Assembly (NCBI RefSeq): GCF_002532075.1
Contig: NZ_LYXE01000110.1
Location: 62,001-126,000 of the forward strand
DNA length: 64,000 nucleotides
Source of the DNA: Candidatus Chloroploca asiatica
GTDB taxonomy: Bacteria; Chloroflexota; Chloroflexia; Chloroflexales; Chloroflexaceae
Direction of reading: 5' to 3'
Shown here: in pieces, positions 42,359 through 51,061 of the stretch
Layout: every line of letters starts with the position of its first letter
Position numbering within the stretch: position 1 is the stretch's first letter
Made by a program: the position numbers and the translations under genes
The notes under the pieces: generated by a model
Seen by the model: the letters and a program-made list of their open reading frames with translations, nothing else
Told to the model about the DNA's origin: nothing
Database searches by the model: none

Positions 42359-43126
42359 TCACTCCTCCATCTCAATCATCACCATCAGCGTACCCTGATC
42401 CTGGCGCAGTTGTTCAGCCGAGAGATCGATCACCTGGGCAATGCCCTGCGCATCGAAGGGGGCCTGATAACGATTAGCCCCGAGCTGCACCACGGCATGG
42501 CCGACAACGGGCGGAATAACACAGACACGAATCGCCCAGGTGCCATCGGTCTGGGGATGCACGCTGAGCTGAAAACTATAGCCCTCTTGCTCAACCTCGG
42601 TGATGAAGAGATCTTCATCTTCACCATAGGCCACACTCAGCGCCTCACGGGCCTGAATCATCCGCACAACCATTTGTGAAGGCACGGCGATGCGCCCAAG
42701 GAGACGATGCGAACGTGGGGGTGACGGGACGGGGCGACGTATCGGAACGCGGGAGGCAAAAGGGGGCAGCAACTGACCTTCACGTTCAGCCGTCGCGAGC
42801 GCAGCGGTACGAACAAACACCTCGGTACAATCGGCGCACTCCCAGAGATACCACCAGACCTGAGGGAAGGCCACGGCGGCGGCGCGGGCACCGGCATCAA
42901 GCGAGCGATCAACATACGCGGCCAGGGCATCATGGCACGCCTGACAACCGCCGCGAGGCTCATCGGCACCGGGGAGCAACAGGCCAAGAATGTGAGTACG
43001 GAGAGCCATGCACTCGGGACAACGACGCATATGGCGGGCAATCGCGGGCGTCTGCAGCGGCTTGTGGGTACTGGTAAGCGTCAGCAGCAATGCCTCACGG
43101 ATATCGTTACAAGAGGGAAGATTCAT
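42359..43126 (-). CDS. Putative zinc-binding anti-sigma factor
   Basis: 255 residues. Near the start 'IARHMRRCPECMA' gives H-x3-C-x2-C, the zinc anti-sigma (ZAS) pattern; 'GCQACHDALAAYVD' and 'WECADCTEVF' add two more C-x2-C/H sites. The C-terminal 110 residues look beta-rich ('YSFQLSVHPQTDGTWAIRVCVIPPVVG'). No membrane helix is seen, so it would be a soluble regulator. It lies just downstream of the sigma-factor gene on the same strand, separated by a strong terminator, so it is transcribed separately or by read-through. Function inferred from the motif and the neighbour. Confidence 0.65.
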   Translation of the reverse strand: MNLPSCNDIREALLLTLTSTHKPLQTPAIARHMRRCPECMALRTHILGLLLPGADEPRGGCQACHDALAAYVDRSLDAGARAAAVAFPQVWWYLWECADCTEVFVRTAALATAEREGQLLPPFASRVPIRRPVPSPPRSHRLLGRIAVPSQMVVRMIQAREALSVAYGEDEDLFITEVEQEGYSFQLSVHPQTDGTWAIRVCVIPPVVGHAVVQLGANRYQAPFDAQGIAQVIDLSAEQLRQDQGTLMVMIEMEE

Positions 43127-43264
43127 AGTATAACCTTCGTCCGAGTGTGCAACACCACCCGAACAACAAAAACACGTAACTCATTCTACCCTATCTGTAC
43201 CAAATCGCGCCAATTGACTCTTGTTTTCGTCACACCCGAACCGCGCCACGGGTGTACGGCGAAA

Positions 43265-43325
43265 AACCGTGTCGTACACCGAAAAAAGCCAGCTTAGCTG
43301 GCTTTTTTCGGTGTACGACACGGTT
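43265..43325. terminator. 29-bp-arm palindrome, GCCAGC-TTA-GCTGGC apex
   Basis: Perfect arms 43265-43293 and 43297-43325 around TTA, with GAAAAAAGCC in the left arm supplying a U-run on either strand. It begins three bases beyond the sigma-factor stop and ends the sigma transcript. Confidence 0.9.
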
Positions 43326-43327
43326 GC

Positions 43328-44098
43328 TTAATAGATTCCACCATCATGCCAATGGCGCAGATCAGGCCTGGCGCGGAGGTAAGCCCGTGCCTCGGCAATA
43401 ATCGCGTGGATGCGGGCCGTACTCAGATGCACCCGATGGCCAATCATCTCAGCGGAAAGATCATCGCACGCCCAGAGATGAAAAATCCGCGCATTGCGCT
43501 CACCCATTGTCCGGATCAATTCAGTCTCAACCAAACGATCGAGCATCCGACCAAGCGCCATTTTTTCAGGCGTATCGGGATCAGGATCTTCCACCGGCAG
43601 CGTCATCCAATCAACAGTACGATCAAACGTACCAGAGCGTTTGCGTGCGTGCAGATCGCGCAGATGGCGGTTGACCGCATTGGAAATCACCTGATAGGCC
43701 CAGGTCGAAAAGCGACTAGCAAAGCGAAACGAAGGAAGCGAGCGCAGCAGTTCAACCAGAGCCACCTGCGCAAGATCATCGAGATCGACGGCATCATCGC
43801 TCACCCAATCGAGGCCCGTATGGTGAAGAATCGCCCGCGCCTGCCCAAACCATGCCAACCACTCAGCTTCGTGGTCGGTCGCATCACGCGAACGCAACGC
43901 ATCAACGAGAGGCGCATCGCAATAGACATTCCACGCCACCGAGCGCACGTCCTCATCGCTGCAATCAGGTGAGACACAGATCGCCACGCGTTGAGCGAGC
44001 GCCAATTGCTCAGCCTCAGTCAACAGCCATTGTTCAGCCACCACCACACGACGTACCACAGCGAGACAACGCACACCAGGGGAATCACACGGCTCCAT
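43328..44098 (-). CDS. Sigma-70 family RNA polymerase sigma factor
   Basis: 256 residues. Region 2 is clear: 'DLDDLAQVALVELLRSLPSFRFASRFSTWAYQVISNAVNRHLRD' (core-binding and -10 recognition helix). Region 4 is 'ARIFHLWACDDLSAEMIGHRVHLSTARIHAIIAEARAYL', with the helix-turn-helix. A 90-residue N-terminal part precedes region 2, longer than usual ECF factors. The frame opens at 44143; ATG 44098 has GGAG six bases upstream. A minus-strand TATGAT near 44224-44219 could be the -10. It points away from the phospho-signalling array, which suggests it is that array's transcriptional arm; that link is inferred. Confidence 0.85.
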   Translation of the reverse strand: MEPCDSPGVRCLAVVRRVVVAEQWLLTEAEQLALAQRVAICVSPDCSDEDVRSVAWNVYCDAPLVDALRSRDATDHEAEWLAWFGQARAILHHTGLDWVSDDAVDLDDLAQVALVELLRSLPSFRFASRFSTWAYQVISNAVNRHLRDLHARKRSGTFDRTVDWMTLPVEDPDPDTPEKMALGRMLDRLVETELIRTMGERNARIFHLWACDDLSAEMIGHRVHLSTARIHAIIAEARAYLRARPDLRHWHDGGIY

Positions 44099-44317
44099 CA
44101 GAGGCTCCGACTTGCTACAGAAGGATCGAGTGAACAGAAACAAGTCATCTGACAGGAGGAGTGGCGTACCAGGAGTCAGGGCGGCTCACGCCAGCACCGC
44201 AACCTCGTCATAGACCTAATCATAGCATATATGTCAGCCATTACCAACATATGACCAAAAGGTTACAAGAATCTAACCGTGGTTAAGGAGGGGTTAAGAG
44301 GAAGCTACAGCCAATGC

Positions 44318-44366
44318 GTGTGCTACCGAAAACGACCAGCTTTGCTGGTCGTTTTCGGTAGCACAC
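44318..44366. terminator. 23-bp-arm palindrome, CCAGC-TTT-GCTGG apex
   Basis: Arms 44318-44340 and 44344-44366 (GTGTGCTACCGAAAACG... mirrored) pair perfectly. It lies in the 734-bp gap between the sigma factor and the signalling array, not directly after a gene. The MITE-like copy 3 is inserted in its right edge. Confidence 0.75.
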
Positions 44367-44367
44367 T

Positions 44368-44573
44368 AGGGCGATTGCATCTTCCGTGTATGCACCCCAC
44401 CAGGGCACCCGCAAGGGGTGCCCGTACACCGGACCCGGCCCCCGGCCCTGTAGGGGCACCCGCAAGGGGTGCCCCTACAGGGCCGGGGGCCGGCGTTTGC
44501 GCCGCTGGTTGCAGGCACATGCCACCAAATAGCATATATGTTTGCATCCGGTTTCGTATGATGCAATCGCCCT
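44368..44573 (+). mobile_element. MITE-like element, copy 3 (206 bp) with 10-bp target duplication
   Basis: AGGGCGATTGCATC at the left and its complement at the right; the centre has one GGGCACCC palindrome pair. One base further out on both sides, GGTAGCACAC occurs at 44357-44366 and again at 44575-44584, a perfect 10-bp direct repeat expected of recent transposition. The left copy is the end of the preceding palindrome. No transposase is encoded, so it would need one supplied elsewhere. Confidence 0.9.
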
Positions 44574-44584
44574 AGGTAGCACAC

Positions 44585-44832
44585 GCAGATATTTTGAGGG
44601 CACATTCCCCAAACCCATAGAGCATACAACCGCCACTCCGAAGATTAAAAAATCTTAACCAAAAAAAGCAAGAGTCAAAAAGGGGGAATTGGTACAGATG
44701 AGGATGTCGGGGGTAAAACAGAGTCGAGTGGGGCGGGTAGCAAGAGATTAGCATCAGCTAACGAGCGGATAAGGCACTCATCGTGAGTAAAGCATGCATC
44801 CTTCGCTGTGTGTGGTCGAGTGAGGAATAGAT
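44585..44832. other. AT-rich gap before the signalling array
   Basis: No gene, hairpin or confident promoter was seen. It contains A-rich stretches (44645-44685) and a good ribosome site (GAGGAA) before the PP2C start. The promoter of the whole array probably lies here but cannot be pinned down by eye. Confidence 0.5.
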
Positions 44833-45714
44833 ATGCCCCGTTTTGGACCCTTCATTGTTGGTGCCTGCACCGATCGCGGGATGGTACGGGAGGAAAACGA
44901 GGACAATTACGGCCTCCCGTTGACCAGTCCTCTGCTGCTTCAAGAACGAGGGTATCTATTTGCCGTCGCTGATGGCGTAGGGGGATATGGCAATGGACAG
45001 CAGGCCAGTGCCTTGACGATCGAGACCCTCTACACTCGCTACTATGGCGAAGAAACTGTGAGTCTGCCCCAGGCCATCCAGAGTGCGAATATGGCAGTGC
45101 GTCGCGAGGCGTTGCAAGTCAAGGGCTATGACCAGCGGATGGGGGCAACGCTTGTTGCGTTGCTGTTACAGGATCAGGTGCTTCAGATTGCCCATGTAGG
45201 CGATAGTCGAGCGTATCTGGTTCGTCAGCAGATGATTCAGCCCCTGACGCTCGATCATTCCTTCGTGCAGGAACAAGTGCAGGCTGGCTTGATGAATGCT
45301 GAACAAGCCCGTGTGCATCAACGCAAGAATGTGATTACCCGAGCAATGGGCAATGATAGCGTTGTGACACCCGATATGTTGCATATCACTGACCTCCAAC
45401 CTGGAGATATCTTTATCCTCTGTTCTGATGGTCTGAACAACCATGTCACTGATCTCGAAATTGCCACCCTCGCAACCCAGACACCGCCTGAAAAAGCTGT
45501 CGCACAGCTTACTCAACTGGCAAACCAGAATGGTGGGTCTGACAATATTACCGTAATGGTCTTGAAATATGCACCTATCGGCAAAAGGGTCGGGTTTTTA
45601 GGGCAAACAGAGGTTCGTCCAGACCATCAATGGGCACGTGTCATGCTCTGGGTCTTGATGAGTCTCGGTATTGGAGGTGTTGTAGCAGGGGTACTCTTTT
45701 TTGTACTGACATAA
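44833..45714 (+). CDS. PP2C-type Ser/Thr phosphatase, membrane-tethered
   Basis: 293 residues. All PP2C metal-site motifs are present: 'REENEDNYG' near 20, 'VADGVGGYGNG' near 47, 'HVGDSRAYL', 'LCSDGLNNHV' and 'GGSDNITVMVL'. One helix at about 270-291 ('VMLWVLMSLGIGGVVAGVLFFVL') ends the protein, so the catalytic domain is cytoplasmic and there is no outer part, unlike the two other PP2C proteins of the array. It should remove phosphates put on by the array's kinases. First gene of the array; 100 bp separate it from the next. Confidence 0.93.
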   Translation: MPRFGPFIVGACTDRGMVREENEDNYGLPLTSPLLLQERGYLFAVADGVGGYGNGQQASALTIETLYTRYYGEETVSLPQAIQSANMAVRREALQVKGYDQRMGATLVALLLQDQVLQIAHVGDSRAYLVRQQMIQPLTLDHSFVQEQVQAGLMNAEQARVHQRKNVITRAMGNDSVVTPDMLHITDLQPGDIFILCSDGLNNHVTDLEIATLATQTPPEKAVAQLTQLANQNGGSDNITVMVLKYAPIGKRVGFLGQTEVRPDHQWARVMLWVLMSLGIGGVVAGVLFFVLT

Positions 45715-45814
45715 GCCTTTACTCTTTGTGTTGCGATCCAGCAGAGCAATAAAACGGTACGGTTCAGCCCGCTCTGTAGCATGTCTGACAAGGCCGAGTT
45801 GAGGAGCAGCGGTT

Positions 45815-47836
45815 ATGAAAGCTTTCTTCCGATGGATTGGTCTCTTCTTCATCCTGGGCAGTTTGTTCCCTCTGTCAATTGGACACACCCAGACATCGCC
45901 CGTCTTGACGATCACCCATGTTGATACTAGCGCCTACCCTCAAGTCAAGCTCTTGATCAGTGCGCCAAATGGAGCACTTCCTGATCCCGCGTCATTGCAG
46001 ATCACGGAAGACCGGAAAGCAATTGCTGCTGAGGAAATCGAGGCCAATGCCGAGCGTACAGGGGTCGCGGTTGCCGTGGTTATTGATACGTCACGCAGCA
46101 TGCGCGGGCGGGGGATGCCCGAGAGTGCCGACCGCCTCGAAGATGCCCGTGAACAGGCCATTGCATTGGCAAAAGCGCTGGATTTTGACACTGATTTGAT
46201 CAGTATTTTCGCGTTCCACCGCGACGTCGTGCCGATTATGCCTCTCTCACGCGTGGATGGCGGTGCCGTAGAAAATAGCATTAAAACCAGTGACGTCCTC
46301 GGCGAGATGCCAATCCAACCAACGGGAAACCGTCGTCCGACTGATGAAGAACTGAGGAATGACGAGCGAGCCTTCTCGGCTTTTTCTCAGACGATTAGCC
46401 GGGCCATTGATGAACTGAATAATCCGCAAACGTCCGACGCCTATATTCGCGAAAATCTGCCGCTGATGCAAAAGGTCATCATTGTGTTTGCCGATAGTTG
46501 CGATGATACGCTTGATGCCCGCGGCAGCAAGACCTGTAGTATCCCGCTTGATGTGCAGACGAAGTTGCAGGATGTGGTTCGATCCGGCAACCTTTCGATC
46601 TTTAGCGTTGGCCTCGGGTCACCAGTTGAAAATCAGGCGCTCCCAAAACCACCCCAACGGGCCGAGCCAGGGTTTCTCTATGCTGCTCGCTTCGAGCTTT
46701 TGCAACTCTATGCGCAACAGATTCCGCATAGTCGGTTTTTCCAATTCTATACTGCCGATCCAGCAGCGTCAGCCACCGTCCGTGAGGAATTCAAAACCCA
46801 AATGATCGATCCCATCATCAGTCGTGGCAACCAGATCGCGGTCAGCTATGCATCGCAGGTCGGTAGTGCCGGGCAACAACGCCAGATCGTTGTGAGTGAT
46901 GGCACTCTGCAAGTAGCCTCCACCTTTGAAGAGCCACGCATCCCGCCCCTGGTTGCGGTGATTGCTGAAGAGAGCAACGACCGCCTGATCATCCGGCCCG
47001 AGATTATCTATAGCCAGTCGCCCCTGGCCCGCGTCGATTACTACGTCAATAACAATAGTGTCCCCCTTCCTGGTGACCCACCTACCTTTGCCCTGGATTG
47101 GAGCGGGATCGAACCAGGGTTGCAACAGATTGCCGTGGAGGCAACCGATCAACGGGGCGAACGCTCGCTCCGCAGTGCCGCCATCGAACTCGATATCCCT
47201 GTTGCGCCAGCCCCTGAACGTCCGTTTGTTGTGCTGCCACCCGATGAAGAGCCAACGTTCTTGAATCAGCTCAATCGCTTTATCCTGAATAACGTTATCT
47301 CGCTCATCACGCTCTTGCTCGTCATTATTCTGGCCATTGTGGTGCTCGTGAATCCTCGCGGTCGGGCTGCCGCCAGTCAGATGACCAGTCGGGTCACCGG
47401 GGTCATTCAACGGATGACCCGCCCTATTTCGGCCACCTCGGCCGTTAGTGCCGCCAATGCCGACTTCGTACTCGTCGTGCAGCAGGGTGGTATCACCGGT
47501 ACCGAGTATCCACTCGCGAATTTGAATACCTATGTGGGAGCCGACCCAAGCCTGGTGGATATTGTGCTCGATGATCCTCATGTCTCAGGACGCCATGCGT
47601 CGATCAATCGCGAGGAGAACGATCTCTATGTGACGGATCTTGGCAGTACCAATGGCACATATATCAACCGGAATCCCTTAACCCCCAACGCGCGCGTCCA
47701 ACTCCACGCCAAAGATCAACTCACGATCGGTGGCATTACCCTGGAATGTATCTGGCGCGGGGGCGTTCCTACGAGCATGACACCCAATAGTGTCGAGCCA
47801 TCATCAACCGTCGTGCATGCAAATGGAAACAGCTAA
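45815..47836 (+). CDS. VWA (outside) - TM - FHA (inside) signalling protein
   Basis: 673 residues. A signal segment ('WIGLFFILGSLFPLSIG', 7-23) sends residues 25-485 outside; these include a VWA domain with D91-T-S-R-S metal site ('VVIDTSRSMRGRG') and a beta-rich part. A helix lies at about 490-513 ('VISLITLLLVIILAIVVLVN'). The cytoplasmic end carries an FHA domain at about 555-645 with 'VSGRHASI' and 'DLGSTNGTYINR', the phosphothreonine-binding core. It could convert ligand or matrix binding outside into docking of phosphorylated kinase inside. GAGGAGC precedes the ATG, and the kinase starts at the base after its stop. Confidence 0.9.
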   Translation: MKAFFRWIGLFFILGSLFPLSIGHTQTSPVLTITHVDTSAYPQVKLLISAPNGALPDPASLQITEDRKAIAAEEIEANAERTGVAVAVVIDTSRSMRGRGMPESADRLEDAREQAIALAKALDFDTDLISIFAFHRDVVPIMPLSRVDGGAVENSIKTSDVLGEMPIQPTGNRRPTDEELRNDERAFSAFSQTISRAIDELNNPQTSDAYIRENLPLMQKVIIVFADSCDDTLDARGSKTCSIPLDVQTKLQDVVRSGNLSIFSVGLGSPVENQALPKPPQRAEPGFLYAARFELLQLYAQQIPHSRFFQFYTADPAASATVREEFKTQMIDPIISRGNQIAVSYASQVGSAGQQRQIVVSDGTLQVASTFEEPRIPPLVAVIAEESNDRLIIRPEIIYSQSPLARVDYYVNNNSVPLPGDPPTFALDWSGIEPGLQQIAVEATDQRGERSLRSAAIELDIPVAPAPERPFVVLPPDEEPTFLNQLNRFILNNVISLITLLLVIILAIVVLVNPRGRAAASQMTSRVTGVIQRMTRPISATSAVSAANADFVLVVQQGGITGTEYPLANLNTYVGADPSLVDIVLDDPHVSGRHASINREENDLYVTDLGSTNGTYINRNPLTPNARVQLHAKDQLTIGGITLECIWRGGVPTSMTPNSVEPSSTVVHANGNS

Positions 47837-49573
47837 ATGAAGACTTATCCACGCGGGACTCACATTGGCCCCTATGAGATCCTGTCCCTCCTGCCGGCGG
47901 GGAAGGGAGGGATGGGTGCCGTCTATCTCGCTCGTCCACGGCCAAAGTATGCCGGTTCAAGCCCGCCCCTGGTTGCGCTCAAGATGGCCTATGGCTCACA
48001 TAATGACTTCCTCAAGTATGAGGTAGAACATATGGAGCGGATGAGCCATCCCCATGTGCTGCGGGTGTTGCCGATTCCCAATGCGGGAACCAACCAGGGC
48101 CGCCCCATCTATATTGCGAAAGCTGAACCAAAAGATCCCAAGTCACCGTACTACATCGTTGTGGAGTATATGCAGGGGGGGTCGGTTGAGCAATTGCTCC
48201 AACTGCGTAAGCACCTGAGCCCAGCCGAGGGGATAGAAATTACCAACCAGGTGGCCGAAGCGCTCATCCATATTCATAGCCACCAGATTGTCCATCTCGA
48301 TATCAAAGATAGCAATATCCTCTTGCGCAACCGCCTATCACGCTGGTCGAAGCAGGTACCTCAGGTCGTTGTCTCTGATTTTGGCATTGCCTGGTCAACC
48401 GAACGACGCCAACTGCCGACCGTGTATGGGAGTCAATTCTATACTGCCCCCGAACGCGCCGCTGGCGGCGATCCCCATCCGCGGAATGATGTCTTTTCAC
48501 TGGGCGTATTGCTCTATGAGATGCTGGTAGGGCGTACCCCCTTTACCAGTGTCGTGGTGCCCGGCACCAGGATTATGGAGCATTCACGGCCAACTGCGCT
48601 CAATCGCAATATCTCGCCTGAGCTTGAACGGGTTATGCTGCGTGCGCTGGCGACCGAACCAGCCCAACGGTATCAGTCAGTCCAGGAGTTCAAAGCGGAT
48701 CTCGATCGCGTCCAAGGCCTCCCTCGCCCCGGAAGAGTCAAGGTTCCGCTGCTCCAGGATACCCGCGAGTATCTGATTGCAGGCTTGAGCAGCACGGCTG
48801 TGCTGATGTTAATCATTCTGCTGACCGCAGTAGGCGTCAATGCCGCGGCGAACCAGAAGGCGAATGGCGGGGCTTCCGTGGGGTCTACCGAGATCGTCCT
48901 CACGACGATGACCGCAGAGGTCGGTGTGACCGTGATCTCCTCGCCAGTTCGCGCAACCGCCACCAAGATGCCGGTACCATCAGATATTCCCGTGCCAGTC
49001 GAGACGCGAAGACCGACCAGTACCACTCTGGCAAATATCACGCTCCCAACCGAACGATCATCTGCCCCTGCACCAACCAATCCGCCAGGACAACGGGCCA
49101 CATCAACAACCATCCCGGCAACCACAACCAGCGAGCCAACGTCACTACCAGCAACCCGCGTGCCAGCAACGCGGGTGCCGCCCACCCGCGTGCCCCCAAC
49201 GCAGGCACCAGGCGTAACGAGTTTGCCCACCCTGGTACCGCCAACGAACCCACCGGCTGCACCGCCGCCGACCAACCCACCGGCTGCACCGCCGACAGCT
49301 GCGCCACCGCCGCCAACCAATCCACCGGCTGCACCGCCGCCGACCAACCCGCCGGCTGCACCGCCGACAGCTGCGCCACCGCCGCCGACCAACCCACCGG
49401 CTGCACCGCCGCCAACCAACCCGCCGGCCCCGCCACCGTCGGAACCGCCGCCGACCGCCGCGCCACCGCCGCCGACCGCCGCGCCGCCGCCACCGCCGCC
49501 GGAGCCGGAGCCGCCACCGGATCAGCCGCCGACCGCTGCGCCGCCACCAACGGAGCCGCCAGTAGAACTGTAA
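47837..49573 (+). CDS. Transmembrane Ser/Thr kinase (non-RD) with Pro-rich outer stalk
   Basis: 578 residues. Kinase at about 8-290: Gly loop 'AGKGGMGAVYLA', Lys in 'VALKMAYG', catalytic loop 'HLDIKDSNILLR' (about 152) where the usual HRD Arg is Leu, and 'SDFGIAWSTE' plus 'YTAPERAAGG'. A helix near 315-338 is followed by a 240-residue outer tail of Thr/Pro repeats (PPTNPPAAPP), with no globular domain. The HLD form makes it a non-RD kinase, a class that often does not need activation-loop phosphorylation. Part of the tail is nearly identical to the tail of the next gene's phosphatase. Confidence 0.92.
   Translation: MKTYPRGTHIGPYEILSLLPAGKGGMGAVYLARPRPKYAGSSPPLVALKMAYGSHNDFLKYEVEHMERMSHPHVLRVLPIPNAGTNQGRPIYIAKAEPKDPKSPYYIVVEYMQGGSVEQLLQLRKHLSPAEGIEITNQVAEALIHIHSHQIVHLDIKDSNILLRNRLSRWSKQVPQVVVSDFGIAWSTERRQLPTVYGSQFYTAPERAAGGDPHPRNDVFSLGVLLYEMLVGRTPFTSVVVPGTRIMEHSRPTALNRNISPELERVMLRALATEPAQRYQSVQEFKADLDRVQGLPRPGRVKVPLLQDTREYLIAGLSSTAVLMLIILLTAVGVNAAANQKANGGASVGSTEIVLTTMTAEVGVTVISSPVRATATKMPVPSDIPVPVETRRPTSTTLANITLPTERSSAPAPTNPPGQRATSTTIPATTTSEPTSLPATRVPATRVPPTRVPPTQAPGVTSLPTLVPPTNPPAAPPPTNPPAAPPTAAPPPPTNPPAAPPPTNPPAAPPTAAPPPPTNPPAAPPPTNPPAPPPSEPPPTAAPPPPTAAPPPPPPEPEPPPDQPPTAAPPPTEPPVEL
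49151..49257 (+). repeat. Tail segment shared with the adjacent phosphatase gene (copy in kinase)
   Basis: These 107 bp agree with 50756-50862 at about 96 positions by eye. They encode 'VPATRVPPTRVPPTQAPG' and 'VTSLPTLVPPTNP'. Surrounding stalk sequence is much less alike, so this is a discrete duplicated block. Confidence 0.85.
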
Positions 49574-49618
49574 CACTTCGCCTCTGGTACTGAACCGATC
49601 TGGCGAAAGGAAGAATAT

Positions 49619-51040
49619 ATGTCTGTTGCCAAACAACAACCACATCAACCCTTGCCTAACAAGCGTGAGAGCCTGCGTATTGGGAGCTGTACCGATGCGG
49701 CAGGACGTGAAGTCAACGAAGACAACTGCACGCAGACGGCGTTGTCACGCACTGGCCTCGAACATCTTGGCAAGCTCGTTGCCGTCGCCGATGGCATGGG
49801 CGGAGGTGAAGCGGGCAAGACCGCAAGCAGCATCGCGATTGGGGCATTTGGTGAGGCCTATTTCGAGAGCGGGAGTGACAATCCGTTGCAAAGTTTGCAG
49901 CGTGCGGTCAACCAGGCCAATAGCGCAGTCTATGCCTTCACGGTCAATGCCCGCAAGTCAGGCACCGTCGGCACGACCATGGTCGCTGCGGCGATCGTTG
50001 GTTCACGAGCCTATCTGGTCAATGTTGGCGATAGCCAGGCCTATCTGATCAGGGATGGGCAGGCACGCCTGTTGACCAAGGATCACAACTGGGCCAATCA
50101 GCAGATCGAACTGGGGCGACTCAGCGCCGAGCAAGCCTTTGCGCATGAAAATGCCCCGCTGCTGACCCATGTGCTCGGGCAGGGGGCCAATCTGCAGATC
50201 CCGCTGGGCGGCCAGGCCGACGGCAAATTCAGCTTTCAAGTCGATCTGCAACCAGGTGACGCGCTCGTGCTCTGCTCTGATGGGGTTTCTGGGGTTGTCC
50301 CACCCCATGAATTAGCGCGCTTGGCAGTGAATGGCGACGCCTCACAGGCTGCGTCACAGATTGTCGCACGGGCCAAGACACGTCGCACCACTGATAATGC
50401 CACCGCTGTGGTGGTACAGTATGGCCCCCCCGTCAGCGCAGCAAGCGGCTTGCCACGCTGGATCTGGCTGGCCGGCGGCGCAGCAGCAGTCCTCCTTGCG
50501 CTGCTCACAGCCAGTGTCCTGGCTATTTCTGGTGGCAATGACGAGACACGCGTCGCAACACCACCCGCCATCACAGGAACTCCTGGATCGAGCAGCGTTG
50601 GGGCGACGGTTCCCCCAATCGAAGAACCAACGCCGGCACCTGGCGAGACTCGTCGGCCAACATCAACGAGCCTTCCGGCAACCTCAACCCCGCCTCCAAC
50701 GAATACATCTCCACCGAGGCCAACTTCACCACCACCACCAACGGGAGTCCCAGGTGCAACGCGGGTGCCAGCAACGCGCGTGCCGACGACCCGCGTGCCC
50801 CCAACACAGGCACCAGGCGTAACGAGTTTGCCCACCCTAGTACCGCCGACCAACCCGACGGCAGCGCCACCGCAGCCGACCGCCGCGCCGCCGACCGCCG
50901 CGCCGCCGACCAACCCGCCAGCAAGCCCACTGCCAACCAACCGTCCGCCGGAACCGGAACCGGAACCGGAACCGGAACCGGAACCGGAACCGGAACCGGA
51001 ACCGGAACCGGAACCGGAACCGGAACCGCCAGTGGATTAG
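49619..51040 (+). CDS. PP2C phosphatase - TM - Pro/Glu-rich outer stalk
   Basis: 473 residues. PP2C at about 15-270 with 'REVNEDNC', 'VADGMGGGEAG', 'NVGDSQAYL', 'LCSDGVSGVV' and 'TTDNATAVVV'. Helix at 281-305 ('WIWLAGGAAAVLLALLTASVLAIS'), then an outer tail rich in Pro/Thr that contains the block shared with the preceding kinase and finishes with 13 Glu-Pro pairs. Kinase and phosphatase would therefore reach the same wall layer. AAGGAAG precedes the ATG. Membrane-bound PP2C proteins are known; a stalk matched to a kinase is unusual. Confidence 0.92.
   Translation: MSVAKQQPHQPLPNKRESLRIGSCTDAAGREVNEDNCTQTALSRTGLEHLGKLVAVADGMGGGEAGKTASSIAIGAFGEAYFESGSDNPLQSLQRAVNQANSAVYAFTVNARKSGTVGTTMVAAAIVGSRAYLVNVGDSQAYLIRDGQARLLTKDHNWANQQIELGRLSAEQAFAHENAPLLTHVLGQGANLQIPLGGQADGKFSFQVDLQPGDALVLCSDGVSGVVPPHELARLAVNGDASQAASQIVARAKTRRTTDNATAVVVQYGPPVSAASGLPRWIWLAGGAAAVLLALLTASVLAISGGNDETRVATPPAITGTPGSSSVGATVPPIEEPTPAPGETRRPTSTSLPATSTPPPTNTSPPRPTSPPPPTGVPGATRVPATRVPTTRVPPTQAPGVTSLPTLVPPTNPTAAPPQPTAAPPTAAPPTNPPASPLPTNRPPEPEPEPEPEPEPEPEPEPEPEPEPEPPVD
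50756..50862 (+). repeat. Tail segment shared with the kinase gene (copy in phosphatase)
   Basis: Second copy of the 107-bp block at 49151-49257; the central part encoding 'TQAPGVTSLPTLVPPTNP' differs at only a few bases. Either a duplication or gene conversion between the two genes. Confidence 0.85.
50951..51028 (+). repeat. Hexanucleotide repeat (GAACCG) x13
   Basis: Thirteen perfect in-frame copies coding Glu-Pro at the end of the PP2C stalk. Slippage would change stalk length by two residues per unit without shifting frame. Confidence 0.95.
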
Positions 51041-51061
51041 TTAAGTGAGAAAGAGAGAGCG

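Noticed and set aside
43346-43972. 208-residue plus-strand ORF opposite the sigma factor
   Set aside because: Sigma region 2 and 4 motifs on the minus strand are convincing; the plus frame has none.
49038-49648. Three long minus-strand ORFs opposite the kinase tail
   Set aside because: They are mirror translations of the Pro/Thr/Ala codon repeats; composition is extreme and no ribosome site is present.
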